A stretch of 64,000 nucleotides of DNA from JAPOUP01 sp965203605 (GTDB lineage Bacteria > Pseudomonadota > Alphaproteobacteria > Rhodobacterales > Rhodobacteraceae): positions 2,790,001 through 2,854,000 of the forward strand of contig OZ241902.1 of assembly GCA_965203605.1 (NCBI GenBank), written 5' to 3'. The notes below the pieces were generated by a model. It saw nothing but the letters and a program-made list of their open reading frames with translations. It made no database searches and had not been told where the DNA came from. Position 1 is the first letter of the stretch. Each line of letters begins with the position of its first letter. Of the stretch, positions 52,854 to 61,205 are shown in pieces. The translations under genes and the position numbers were made by a program.

Positions 52854-54218
52854 ATGACCAAGGCCCCCACATTCTCCTGCACCGCCTGCCACACCTCGCA
52901 TAGCAAATGGTCAGGTCGTTGCGACTCATGCGGCGAATGGAACACGATCATTGAGAGTACTCCGCTGGGTACTGGATCTGGTGAAAAAGTGCTGGGAAGC
53001 GTCCGCGGACGAAAGATCCAGCTAACCGATCTGGCCACTGCGGAAAGCCCACCGTCCCGAAACATGTTCGGGATGACCGAGTTGGACCGTGTACTTGGAG
53101 GTGGCCTCGTCCCTGCCAGCGCGGTCCTTGTTGGAGGCAATCCAGGAATCGGAAAGTCCACACTGCTTCTCCAGGCAGCTTCGAGCTTCGCCCGAAAGAA
53201 CCGTAGAGCACTCTATGTTTCGGGTGAGGAAGCCCCGGCGCAGGTCTGTCTTCGTGCCGAGCGCCTTGGCCTAACCGACGCTCCTGTCGCGTTGGCAGCC
53301 GAGACAAACCTACGCGACATCCTGACAACCCTCGAGGCGGAACGGCCGGAACTCGCGGTCATAGACTCGATTCAAACCATGTGGGTGGATCACGTAAAGG
53401 GCGCTCCCGGATCCGTCAGCCAGGTCCGCACCGCAGCTCAGGAACTGACGGCTTTCGCAAAGAGGAAAGGCTGTGCTGTTGTCCTTGTGGGTCATGTAAC
53501 GAAGGACGGGCAGATCGCTGGTCCCCGCGTCATCGAACACATGGTCGATACGGTCCTCTACTTCGAAGGCGAGGGCAACCAACAGTTCCGTCTACTACGT
53601 GCGGTAAAAAATCGATTCGGACCGGCTCATGAGATAGGCGTCTTTGAGATGACCGGCAGCGGACTGGCCGAGGTTCAGAACCCTTCGTCGATGTTTCTGG
53701 GCGAACGGGAGGTACCCGTACCCGGTTCGGTCGTCTTCGCCGGTATCGAGGGTACGCGACCGGTCCTCGTGGAATTCCAGGCGCTTGTCGCACCCTCTCC
53801 GCATTCGCAGCCACGCCGCGCGGTCGTTGGCTGGGACAGCGGCAGACTGGCAATGATCCTCGCCGTTCTGGAAGCACGCTGCGGCGTTCCGTTTTCAGGG
53901 CTTGACGTCTATCTCAACGTCGCTGGTGGCATGAAGGTCACGGAACCGGCCGCTGACCTGGCGGTGGCGACTGCCTTGCTGTCGGCGCGGGAAGATGTGG
54001 CGCTGAACCAGAATACCGTGGTATTTGGTGAAATCAGCCTTTCGGGGGCTCTGCGACCAGTTGCCCAGACGGAAAACAGGTTGAAAGAGGCAAGGAAACT
54101 TGGTTTCACCTCCGCGATCATTCCTGCGGGGAGCAAGATCAGAAACGACGCGGAGATCGTGGTTAGGACGATGAAGGATCTGGTTCAGGTCGTCGGTGAG
54201 ACATTCAGCGTAAGTTGA
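52854..54218 (+). CDS. radA: DNA repair protein RadA
   Basis: RecA-like ATPase and branch-migration helicase in recombination, 454 aa. It has the N-terminal C4 zinc motif (CTACHTSHSKWSGRCDSC), Walker A (GGNPGIGKSTLLLQ), the RadA KNRFG motif (VKNRFGPAHEIG) and a C-terminal Lon-like domain (FSGLDVYLNVAGGMKVTEPA). All key residues are present. It is followed by cvpA after 32 bp. Confidence 0.96.
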   Translation: MTKAPTFSCTACHTSHSKWSGRCDSCGEWNTIIESTPLGTGSGEKVLGSVRGRKIQLTDLATAESPPSRNMFGMTELDRVLGGGLVPASAVLVGGNPGIGKSTLLLQAASSFARKNRRALYVSGEEAPAQVCLRAERLGLTDAPVALAAETNLRDILTTLEAERPELAVIDSIQTMWVDHVKGAPGSVSQVRTAAQELTAFAKRKGCAVVLVGHVTKDGQIAGPRVIEHMVDTVLYFEGEGNQQFRLLRAVKNRFGPAHEIGVFEMTGSGLAEVQNPSSMFLGEREVPVPGSVVFAGIEGTRPVLVEFQALVAPSPHSQPRRAVVGWDSGRLAMILAVLEARCGVPFSGLDVYLNVAGGMKVTEPAADLAVATALLSAREDVALNQNTVVFGEISLSGALRPVAQTENRLKEARKLGFTSAIIPAGSKIRNDAEIVVRTMKDLVQVVGETFSVS

Positions 54219-54250
54219 TGGAACGCAGGAATCAGGAGTGAAGCGCGGAC

Positions 54251-54805
54251 ATGGGTGGCTTTACGATCATCGACGGGGTAGTGGCCGCGCTTGTTCTTGT
54301 TTCGGCGCTGCTCGCCTATTCCCGAGGTTTCGTTCGGGAGGCGATGGCTATCCTGGGCTGGATAGCGTCGGCCATCGTCGCGTTTTTTCTCGCGCCAACG
54401 GCTGAACCATTGGTCCGGGAAATCCCGGTCGTCGGCGATTACCTGCGTGATAGCTGTGAGCTTTCGACTCTTTTCGCGTTTGCCGCGGTGTTCGCGATTT
54501 CGCTAGCCATCCTGTCGGTTTTCACCCCTCTGCTTTCATCGGCCGTGCAACGCTCAGCCCTGAATGGAATCGACCAAGGGGCGGGTTTCCTGTTCGGCGT
54601 CGCGCGCGGCTTCCTGCTGGTTGCAGTTTTCCTCATTGTATACGACCTGATCGGGTTCGACGATGCGCTTCCCGCTGTCGACGACAGCATCACCGCGAGC
54701 ATCTTCGACGACGTCAGGCATCGGCTCAACAGCAGCGTAACCGAACGCACCCCTGGCTGGATCCACGAGCGCTATGAACAGCTGCTCGGAGCCTGCGGTG
54801 CCTGA
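54251..54805 (+). CDS. cvpA: CvpA family membrane protein
   Basis: Inner membrane protein of 184 aa with four predicted helices. FTIIDGVVAALVLVSALLAYSRGFVREAMAILGWI, in two parts, is the family N-terminus; GFLFGVARGFLLVAVFLIVYD follows. An AGGAG site lies before the ATG. CvpA precedes purF in many proteobacteria, as here. Confidence 0.92.
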   Translation: MGGFTIIDGVVAALVLVSALLAYSRGFVREAMAILGWIASAIVAFFLAPTAEPLVREIPVVGDYLRDSCELSTLFAFAAVFAISLAILSVFTPLLSSAVQRSALNGIDQGAGFLFGVARGFLLVAVFLIVYDLIGFDDALPAVDDSITASIFDDVRHRLNSSVTERTPGWIHERYEQLLGACGA

Positions 54806-55070
54806 CAGGCCGCAATTTGCCAGTTCATGCGTCGGTTCGACATCAACGACTGCCTGTGTGAATCCAGTTCCTGGCCGGATGATACCGGGTCACCGTTCAC
54901 GTCCTCACCATGCCTAAGCGTCTGCCGGTTCCGAGTCCCAACGTCCCGGCACCAGTGACACCATGGCCTTGCGTATTCTCAGCGATCTCTCAAGAAAGCT
55001 GTACCATTTCACACGATATGGTGGAAGTTCGGTTAGAAGGTGAAAAAAGTTGATTCGGAGCCGCGCTGAA

Positions 55071-56555
55071 ATGCCCGAGAATTCCCCGAGCCGTTCGCTT
55101 ACTGGAAACTTTCCCATAAACACATTTGACGAAGACAGACTTCGAGAGGAGTGTGGCATCTTTGGCGTCACGGGTGTGGAGGATGCGGCGAACTTCGTCG
55201 CACTCGGGCTGCATGCCCTGCAACATCGCGGACAGGAAGCCTGTGGCATTGTCAGTTGCAGTCACGACGCGGAATTCAACTCCGCACGCCGATTCGGCTA
55301 TGTACGGGACAACTTCACCAGAGCTTCCCTGATGGAATCTCTTCCAGGACCATTGGCTATCGGCCATGTCCGCTATTCCACCGCAGGCACAAAAGGCAAC
55401 ACTGCGATTCGTGACGTGCAGCCGTTTTTTGGCGAATTCTCTCTGGGTGGCGCCGCGATCGCCCACAATGGCAACATCACCAATGCTGACACACTTAGAC
55501 GTGAACTCGTCGAACGTGGCTCGATATTCCAGTCATCCACCGACAGTGAGTGCATCATCCATCTGATGGCGCGATCTGGCAAGCGCACCATGCCCGAGCG
55601 GATCATGGATGCCCTTCGACAGGTGGAGGGAGCCTTCTCCATCGTTGCGATGACAAGAACAAAACTCATTGGTCTTAGGGACCCCCACGGGGTCCGTCCG
55701 CTGATGCTTGGAAAAATCGGCGATGGATGGGCGTTATCGTCCGAAACGTGCGCATTTGATATCATCGGTGCCGAATTCGTGCGCGAGGTCGAGCCCGGCG
55801 AAGTTGTGGTGATAACCGATGGGGGAATCGCGAGTTTCAGGCCATTCGAGCGGTGCAAACCTCGCTTCTGCCTCTTCGAGTACGTTTACTTCAGCAGACC
55901 CGACTCCGTTCTCGGCAACCAGTCGGTCTATTCGACAAGGCACAGAATTGGCGAGGAACTCGCACGGGAGGCCCATGTGGATGCCGACCTTGTCTGTCCG
56001 GTTCCCGATAGTGGGACACCCGCGGCGATCGGTTACAGCAATGCATCGGGCATTCCATACGCGATGGGAATCATCCGCAACCAGTATATGGGCCGGACGT
56101 TCATCGAACCCACTGATCAGATCCGCAACATGGGCGTTCGGCTGAAGCTCAACGTAAACCGGGCACTTGTAAGGGGTAAGCGCGTGATACTCGTGGATGA
56201 TTCCGTTGTTCGGGGAACCACCAGCCGAAAGATCAAGGATATGATCATCGATGCCGGGGCGAAGGAAGTGCACTTTCGCATTGCGTCTCCCCCTACCGCC
56301 TGGCCATGCTTCTATGGCGTCGATACACCTCAACGGGAGAAGCTGCTCGCCGCCAGCATGAACGAGGATGAGATGCGGGAGCATCTTCGCGTTGACAGTC
56401 TCAGGTTCATCTCACTGGATGGCCTATATCGAGCTGTTGGAGAGGCCCAAGGCCGCGACCCTCAGAAGCCGCAGTATTGCGATGCGTGCTTTTCTGGCGA
56501 ATACCCGATACCAACCCCGGAGATGACGAAGGAAAAGGGAAAGGCGGCCGCTTAG
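55071..56555 (+). CDS. purF: Amidophosphoribosyltransferase
   Basis: First committed enzyme of purine synthesis (PRPP and glutamine to phosphoribosylamine), 494 aa. The N-terminal Ntn glutaminase domain begins at CGIFGV after a short leader, with HLQHRGQEACG-type text (LHALQHRGQEACGIV) and RYSTAG. The PRTase domain has the PRPP loop VILVDDSVVRGTT. A C-terminal CDACFSGEYP follows. The ATG at 55071 is preferred over an upstream TTG. The leader before Cys is processed in many homologues. Confidence 0.95.
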   Translation: MPENSPSRSLTGNFPINTFDEDRLREECGIFGVTGVEDAANFVALGLHALQHRGQEACGIVSCSHDAEFNSARRFGYVRDNFTRASLMESLPGPLAIGHVRYSTAGTKGNTAIRDVQPFFGEFSLGGAAIAHNGNITNADTLRRELVERGSIFQSSTDSECIIHLMARSGKRTMPERIMDALRQVEGAFSIVAMTRTKLIGLRDPHGVRPLMLGKIGDGWALSSETCAFDIIGAEFVREVEPGEVVVITDGGIASFRPFERCKPRFCLFEYVYFSRPDSVLGNQSVYSTRHRIGEELAREAHVDADLVCPVPDSGTPAAIGYSNASGIPYAMGIIRNQYMGRTFIEPTDQIRNMGVRLKLNVNRALVRGKRVILVDDSVVRGTTSRKIKDMIIDAGAKEVHFRIASPPTAWPCFYGVDTPQREKLLAASMNEDEMREHLRVDSLRFISLDGLYRAVGEAQGRDPQKPQYCDACFSGEYPIPTPEMTKEKGKAAA

Positions 56556-56995
56556 ACTCCCCAACCGGGTTCCGCTTAACTTGATGTTCGCCTGGTCGAC
56601 CACAGTCCAAACACAAATCACAGAAACAAGAAGCCAATCAACCTGATCTTTTCGACGAAGTCATTCTATGCGTCTATAAGTCCAAAGGTGGTGAAAGCCG
56701 TAGCAACTCCATTTGCCAACATTCACTTGGAAGCACAATGCCAGCAACGACTTGGAAGAACATGATCTCGGCCCCCGGGGAGCGGAGGAACCGGTCCCGG
56801 GACGGCTCTGGTCCCGTCTGGAGGGAGAATATCCGAGCTTTCAGGGCAGCGCAACACCTCCGCCGGGGCGGGCCGCGTCCATCCAGGCGCAGGGAGGGCG
56901 CAGCCCGACCGGAGCCCGGACGGACGCGACGTCGAAATCCTGTCCACCCCCTTCCTGCGCGGCCATCCGCGCCGTCGGGAGGCGGGCCGGCCGCG
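56556..56995. other. Gap between purF and the RelE-IS30 chimera
   Basis: About 440 bp; the first half has average composition and the second half, from about 56770, is very GC-rich. It marks the left border of the GC-rich mobile region. No gene was supported. Confidence 0.4.
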
Positions 56996-57385
56996 TCAGG
57001 GTGGGCGGGCCCGGCGGAACACCTCGGCGGGCGTCCGGTAGCCGAGCACCCTGCGCGGTCGCGCGTTCAGGCGGTCCTGCACCGCTTTCACCCCATCGTC
57101 GCCGACCGCCCGGAGGCCCATCCCCTTCGGCAGGTACTGCCGCACCAGCCCGTTGCTGTGCCCGTTCAGGCCGCGCTCCCAGGAGTGGTAGGGGGTGGCG
57201 AAGTAAAAGCGGGCACCGAGCTTCCTCGCCCCGCCGGTGCCCGGCATGATGTCACCGGACAGCGGATCGTCGGCCAACCTGTTCACAATGCTTTCCATTT
57301 CCTCTTCGGAAAGCCTGTGACGCTTTGCCTGTGTCAGAAAAGTCGCTGTCCAGATCACTGTGTGCATGCTCTTCACATACGGCAA
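56996..57385 (-). pseudogene. RelE-family toxin N-terminus fused in frame to an IS30 transposase C-terminus
   Basis: A 129-codon frame made of two unrelated pieces. Residues about 1-59 (VIWTATFLTQAKRHRLSEEE, NRLADDPLSGDIMPGTGG, ARKLGAR) match the start of RelE-like mRNA interferases. From FYFATPYHSWERGLNG on, with GLVRQYLPKG, DRLNARPRRVLGYRTPAEVF, it is the end of an IS30 transposase. The join is near 57208. The toxin lacks its C-terminal catalytic strand and no antitoxin gene follows, so it is probably inactive. The IS30 element is reduced to about 210 bp. Confidence 0.78.
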
Positions 57386-57780
57386 TGCCGTAATGTTGTC
57401 AAGAGAGGTTCATCGCGCCGCAACTGGATGAAAGGGAGCAGCAAGGAAGCCAAAGCCATGGGATCCAATGGCCGTTTCCGGACCTCTGTCTTGTTGGATC
57501 GATGCTTCGTCAAGTTCGGCAGGCGTTTGCTTTCATCAACGGCGAGGAGGTTCCAGACATCCCCTCCGCCCTGCCCTCCTGCATCCATATCCGTGCGATC
57601 ATTCCCATCAGCGCCTCGCATCGCTGTGGCCTCCGGTGTGCGGTGAATGCCTTCGGCGGTGGGTCAGTGAGCCATCACACAAATGTTATCGGATATGCCG
57701 TTAAATCCGGTGTTTTTGTTTATCCGATTTCTTTCAATAGCCGATTATGTATATTATCTGGTATTTCTGTTTAGTGGATA
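57386..57780. promoter_or_regulatory. Upstream region of parA with an AT-rich repeat cluster
   Basis: The last 100 bp (57680-57780) are AT-rich within GC-rich DNA. Variants of ATCGGAT/ATCCGAT recur in both directions (57688-57694, 57722-57728, and weaker copies near 57740 and 57770). Such clusters before parA are often ParA/ParB binding sites or iterons; this is inference. The first 290 bp show no supported gene. Confidence 0.4.
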
Positions 57781-58443
57781 ATGGAATTCACCATGCCTGT
57801 CATCACAGTGGCCTCGCCCAAGGGCGGCACCGGAAAATCGACCGCAGCCGTATTGCTCGGAACGGAGATCGCACGGGGCGGGGCGGAGGTCGTCCTCCTC
57901 GACTGCGATCCGAACCGGTCCCTTAGCATGTGGGCCGCGCGGGGACGGATGCCAGCAAGGGTAAGGGTGCTGGCTGATGTCGGGGAGGCCGCCATCATCC
58001 GTATGATCCAGGATCATGACCGGGATGGGACGGTGGTTGTCGTGGACCTGGAGGGAGTGGCGTCCCGGCTTGTGTCACGGGCGATATCGCAGGCCGATTT
58101 GGTTCTGACACCGATGCGCGCGACCTCGCTGGACGCCACGATCGGGGCGCGGGCGGTGCGGTTGGTGGCCGAGGAGGAGGAAGTGGTCGGGCGTCGGATC
58201 AGGCATGCGGTGGTGTTCACCATGACCCGGGCTGTCCGTTCGCGGGCGCACAGGGGCATAGAGCGGTCATTGCGCGGGCAGGGTGTGGACGTTATCCAAC
58301 CGCCGTTGATGGAGCGGGCCGCGTTCGCGGACCTTTTCGGGAGGGGTGGGGACCTTTATGGCATTCCTGACGAAGGGACGGTCGCCACCGCGAGGGCGAA
58401 CGCGCGCGGGGCGGGTTCGCCTCCGCGGTCATCGAGAGACTGA
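57781..58443 (+). CDS. parA: ParA-family ATPase
   Basis: DNA-partition type Walker ATPase of 220 aa. The deviant Walker A motif SPKGGTGKST is near residue 13, with LLDCDPNRSLSMWA and VVVVDLEGVAS following. The small size without an N-terminal HTH is the ParA2/plasmid type (type Ib). The ATG at 57781 is used; ATG 57793 (MPVITV) is equally possible. It is followed 15 bp later by a small RHH-like gene, as expected of a partition operon. Confidence 0.9.
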   Translation: MEFTMPVITVASPKGGTGKSTAAVLLGTEIARGGAEVVLLDCDPNRSLSMWAARGRMPARVRVLADVGEAAIIRMIQDHDRDGTVVVVDLEGVASRLVSRAISQADLVLTPMRATSLDATIGARAVRLVAEEEEVVGRRIRHAVVFTMTRAVRSRAHRGIERSLRGQGVDVIQPPLMERAAFADLFGRGGDLYGIPDEGTVATARANARGAGSPPRSSRD

Positions 58444-58458
58444 AAGGCTGAGCGGGGA

Positions 58459-58794
58459 GTGTGGTACATGAGCGGACAGGAACCCTATCGGATCGATGTC
58501 GGATGGCTGCGGAGCCGTCCCAAGGACCGCACCCCCGAGACGGTCGCAAGGATCGATGAGGCGGGTGAGGGAATCGGATTCGTGGAACGGGAGCCACGCC
58601 GACGGGGGCGTCCCAAGTCCCCGCGCACCGGTCAGGTGCATGCGCGGGTGATGCCCGGCATCCCCGAGGAGATCGCGGGCGAGGCGCGGCGGCGGGGGGT
58701 GCAGCAGGGTGTGCTCATCGAGGAGGCATGGGAACTCTACAAGCGGAGCAGGGAGCAGGGACCGGTGACGGATCCCGCGCCGGAGTCCACCTGA
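58459..58794 (+). CDS. Small partition-partner candidate (RHH-like)
   Basis: A 111-aa basic protein (108 aa if started at ATG 58468). The middle is rich in Arg, Pro and Lys (RRRGRPKSPRTGQ), then a short domain HARVMPGIPEEIAGEARRRG, QQGVLIEEAWELYKR that could be a ribbon-helix-helix. Placed directly after parA, it is the likely ParB/ParG-like DNA-binding partner. Direct homology was not established. Confidence 0.65.
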   Translation: MWYMSGQEPYRIDVGWLRSRPKDRTPETVARIDEAGEGIGFVEREPRRRGRPKSPRTGQVHARVMPGIPEEIAGEARRRGVQQGVLIEEAWELYKRSREQGPVTDPAPEST

Positions 58795-58796
58795 CG

Positions 58797-59807
58797 ATGG
58801 CCAGCCTTCCCACTCCCCACGACACGCTTGTCCGTGCGCTGCTCTCCGACCGGGAGCGCGCCCGCGACTTCCTCCGCGACCACCTCCCGGACAGCGTCGC
58901 GAGCCTCCTCGACGGTGCACTGCCCGAGATCGTCGAGGGCACCTTTGTGGACGAGGCGCTGGCGGGCAGCCGGAGCGACCTGCTGATGAGGGTAGGGCTG
59001 ACCTCCGGGGGCAGCGCGTTCGCCTACGTACTGGTCGAGCACAAGAGCGCTCCCGATCCCGGCCTTCCGCTCCAGCTGGCCTCCTACATGGTGAGGATCT
59101 GGAAGCGGTTCGCCAGCACGTCGGCGGCGCGGCTCAGGGCGCTGCCACCGATCGTGCCGGTCGTGGTCTATCACGGAGGGGCGGACTGGACGGTGCCCGG
59201 CTCCCTGCGCGACATGATCGCGGCGGACGATCCGGATCTGGTGTTCCTGCCCGGTTCGGGCTATATACTGCGGAACCTGCGCACCATGAACATCGACGCG
59301 CTGTCGCGGAACGCCGCGCTTCGCGCCGGGTTCATCGCGCTGCGGCGGGAGGCGCTGGACTTCCTCGCGGAGATCTCGGAGAGCCTGCCGGAGGGCAGCG
59401 ACCTGAGGGGGCAGATCCTTGAGTACGTCCTCCGGGTCTACGACGTGGATCTGGACGGGCTGAGAACGGCCCTGCGGAACGGCGGGCACAACGAACTGGA
59501 GGCGATCATGGGAACGATAGCGGAGACGCTCCTGGAACAGGGAGAGGCGCGGGGTCTGGCCAAGGGCGAGGCGCTCGGGCTGAGCAGGGGCCGTCTGGAG
59601 GGCCTCGCGGCAGGGAAGGCGGAGGGCCTCGCGGCAGGGAAGGCCGAGACGCTGCTCCGGCTGGCCCGCAGAAGGTTCGGGGACGTTCCGCACGCCCGCG
59701 CCGACATGGTGCTGTCCGCGGACGCGGAGACCCTCGACCGCTGGCTCGACGCGCTGATCGGCGCCGGAACCCTGGATGAGGTCTTCGAACCCCGCAGGCG
59801 TCACTGA
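58797..59807 (+). CDS. Rpn/PD-(D/E)XK recombination-promoting nuclease-like protein
   Basis: A 336-aa protein of the Rpn family (formerly transposase_31). It starts MASLPTPHDTLVRALLSDRE and has the nuclease core with RSDLLMRVGLTSGG, YVLVEHKSAPDPGLPLQLASYM in two parts (Asp, Glu-x-Lys). PIVPVVVYHGGADWT and DLVFLP are also typical. Near residues 268-283 an 8-residue unit (EGLAAGKA) is repeated in tandem. Rpn proteins cut DNA and some limit phages. It starts 2 bp after the RHH-like gene, so the three form one operon. Confidence 0.88.
   Translation: MASLPTPHDTLVRALLSDRERARDFLRDHLPDSVASLLDGALPEIVEGTFVDEALAGSRSDLLMRVGLTSGGSAFAYVLVEHKSAPDPGLPLQLASYMVRIWKRFASTSAARLRALPPIVPVVVYHGGADWTVPGSLRDMIAADDPDLVFLPGSGYILRNLRTMNIDALSRNAALRAGFIALRREALDFLAEISESLPEGSDLRGQILEYVLRVYDVDLDGLRTALRNGGHNELEAIMGTIAETLLEQGEARGLAKGEALGLSRGRLEGLAAGKAEGLAAGKAETLLRLARRRFGDVPHARADMVLSADAETLDRWLDALIGAGTLDEVFEPRRRH
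59599..59646. repeat. 24-bp tandem repeat inside the Rpn-like gene
   Basis: The unit starting GAGGGCCTCGCGGCAGGG and closing with GAAGG C/G occurs twice in a row, giving EGLAAGKA EGLAAGKA in the protein. Copy number could vary in frame through slippage; variable length in this hinge region is known among Rpn genes. Confidence 0.7.
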
Positions 59808-60648
59808 CCGCGCTGTGGCGGCCACCAGCGCCGAATTCCAGCCATTCGAGTACATGAGGGACCTGGACCAGTACTTTACCCGCGCCGATGTCGCCAGGGT
59901 GTATGCCAGGGAGATTTCCGACCGTTGGGACAACCCTGATGTACTGTTCGTGGAGCCGTCCGCAGGGAACGGTGCCTTCCTCCATCCACTGAGGGAAGCG
60001 GGGAGAAAGGTGCGGGCGATGGATGTGGTGCCGCAGGCCCGCGGCATCGAGAGCGGGAACTTTCTCGCGGACCATGGCATATTCGCCGGGGATCACTCCG
60101 CAACCGTGGTGATCGGCAATCCGCCGTTCGGAAGGAACGCATGCACAGCCGTCCGTTTCTTCAACCATGCGGCGGCCCATGCGGACGAAATCGCGTTCAT
60201 CGTGCCGCGCACATTCCGCAAACTGAGCGTGGAGCGCCGCCTTGACCGGAGCTTCCACCTCTATGAAGACCGGGATGTCGGTCGTTTCGCGTTCGTTCTT
60301 GACGGCAGTCCTCACGACGTTCCCTGCGCCTGGCAGATCTGGACACGGAAGACTGTCGAGCGAAAGATGAGGGAACCCCCTCCCGTCGATCACCTCATCA
60401 CCTACACGACGCCTGGGCACGCGTGTTTCGCCATGCGCCGCGTCGGATTCCATGCCGGACGTGTGGTTACGGGCGATCTTCAGGATCTCTCCCGAACGAC
60501 ACATTACTTCATGCAGGAAATGGCGGTTGGGGTCATCGAAGCGCTCCGCCGCGCCAACTGGGTTGATCTGGCCAGTCAGACAGCGGGCGTCCGCTCTCTG
60601 TCGAAAGCGGAGATTGCGTTCAGGCTGGCGGATATCTATCATCTTTGA
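59776..60648 (+). CDS. DNA N6-adenine methyltransferase-like protein
   Basis: SAM-dependent methylase of up to 290 aa. Motif I reads VLFVEPSAGNGAFLHP and motif IV is NPPFG (VVIGNPPFGRN), which suggests adenine N6 methylation. IAFIVPRTFRKLSVERRL follows. The frame overlaps the end of the Rpn-like gene by 32 bp; GTG 59815 or ATG 59854 may be the true start. It has no recognisable target-recognition domain and no restriction partner next to it, so it may be an orphan or protective methylase of the mobile element. Confidence 0.82.
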   Translation: MRSSNPAGVTDRAVAATSAEFQPFEYMRDLDQYFTRADVARVYAREISDRWDNPDVLFVEPSAGNGAFLHPLREAGRKVRAMDVVPQARGIESGNFLADHGIFAGDHSATVVIGNPPFGRNACTAVRFFNHAAAHADEIAFIVPRTFRKLSVERRLDRSFHLYEDRDVGRFAFVLDGSPHDVPCAWQIWTRKTVERKMREPPPVDHLITYTTPGHACFAMRRVGFHAGRVVTGDLQDLSRTTHYFMQEMAVGVIEALRRANWVDLASQTAGVRSLSKAEIAFRLADIYHL

Positions 60649-60720
60649 GGGATCGTAAACCCAGGTGCAGGGCGGTTGGCTTCCTGTGACGTCGCGTACG
60701 GAAAAGTGGGGAGGAGACAG

Positions 60721-61044
60721 ATGCCAAAGTCCGTCAAGCTGACAGATGGAGAGGTTGATGAACTGAACCTGCCAGTGGTGGGCGAGGGCGGCTTTCAGTC
60801 CCTGCTCCTGAGACTGCAGGAGAAGCTGGACCCGACGACAAATGAGTTGGAGCTTGACGACGGTGATCTCGAGGCGATTCCCAGATACGCTTTCGATTAC
60901 GGAGGTGGTGGCTTCGAACAACGGCTTGTGAAAATTTTCGGGCGGACCCTTGGATCCAGACTTGGACGAGAAGGCCACCCAACCAGACGGGCGCGGGGCA
61001 CCGGTGCTGAACGAACCACCACAGATCAGCAAGGAGGTTCTTAA
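60721..61044 (+). CDS. Small conserved-looking protein of the plasmid-like region
   Basis: A 107-aa protein of unknown function. The first 75 residues look well folded (MPKSVKLTDGEVDELNLPVV, GEGGFQSLLLRLQEKLD, IPRYAFDYGGGGFEQRL) while the tail (RRARGTGAERTTTDQQGGS) looks random. A strong GGAGGAG lies before the ATG at 60721. It follows the methylase in the same direction, possibly co-transcribed. Confidence 0.65.
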   Translation: MPKSVKLTDGEVDELNLPVVGEGGFQSLLLRLQEKLDPTTNELELDDGDLEAIPRYAFDYGGGGFEQRLVKIFGRTLGSRLGREGHPTRRARGTGAERTTTDQQGGS

Positions 61045-61144
61045 CGCGTTGCGCGAAGTGTATGGCTGGAATCCCGATCCGTATCTGGTCGGAAGGATCC
61101 TTGAACATTTTGCAGGACAGCGACGAAAACACCCCAAACCGTGA
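60950..61144 (+). CDS. Small overlapping frame, possible second gene or frameshift product
   Basis: A TTG-started frame of 64 codons overlaps the end of the preceding small gene in another frame. Its C-terminal half (ISKEVLNALREVYGWNPDPYLVGRILEHFAGQ, two parts) looks more protein-like than the tail of the gene it overlaps. Either it is a separate small gene or a frameshift has split one longer protein. I cannot decide. Confidence 0.4.
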   Translation: MDPDLDEKATQPDGRGAPVLNEPPQISKEVLNALREVYGWNPDPYLVGRILEHFAGQRRKHPKP

Positions 61145-61205
61145 AAAATCACTTGACAGGGCGGATAGGCCGGAACAGCGATCTTCGCGGCGCGCGGTGC
61201 GCCTA

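Noticed and set aside
56738..57646. 302-codon plus-strand frame across the IS30/RelE region
   Set aside because: It is antisense to the RelE-IS30 chimera and made of GC-rich Pro/Arg text.
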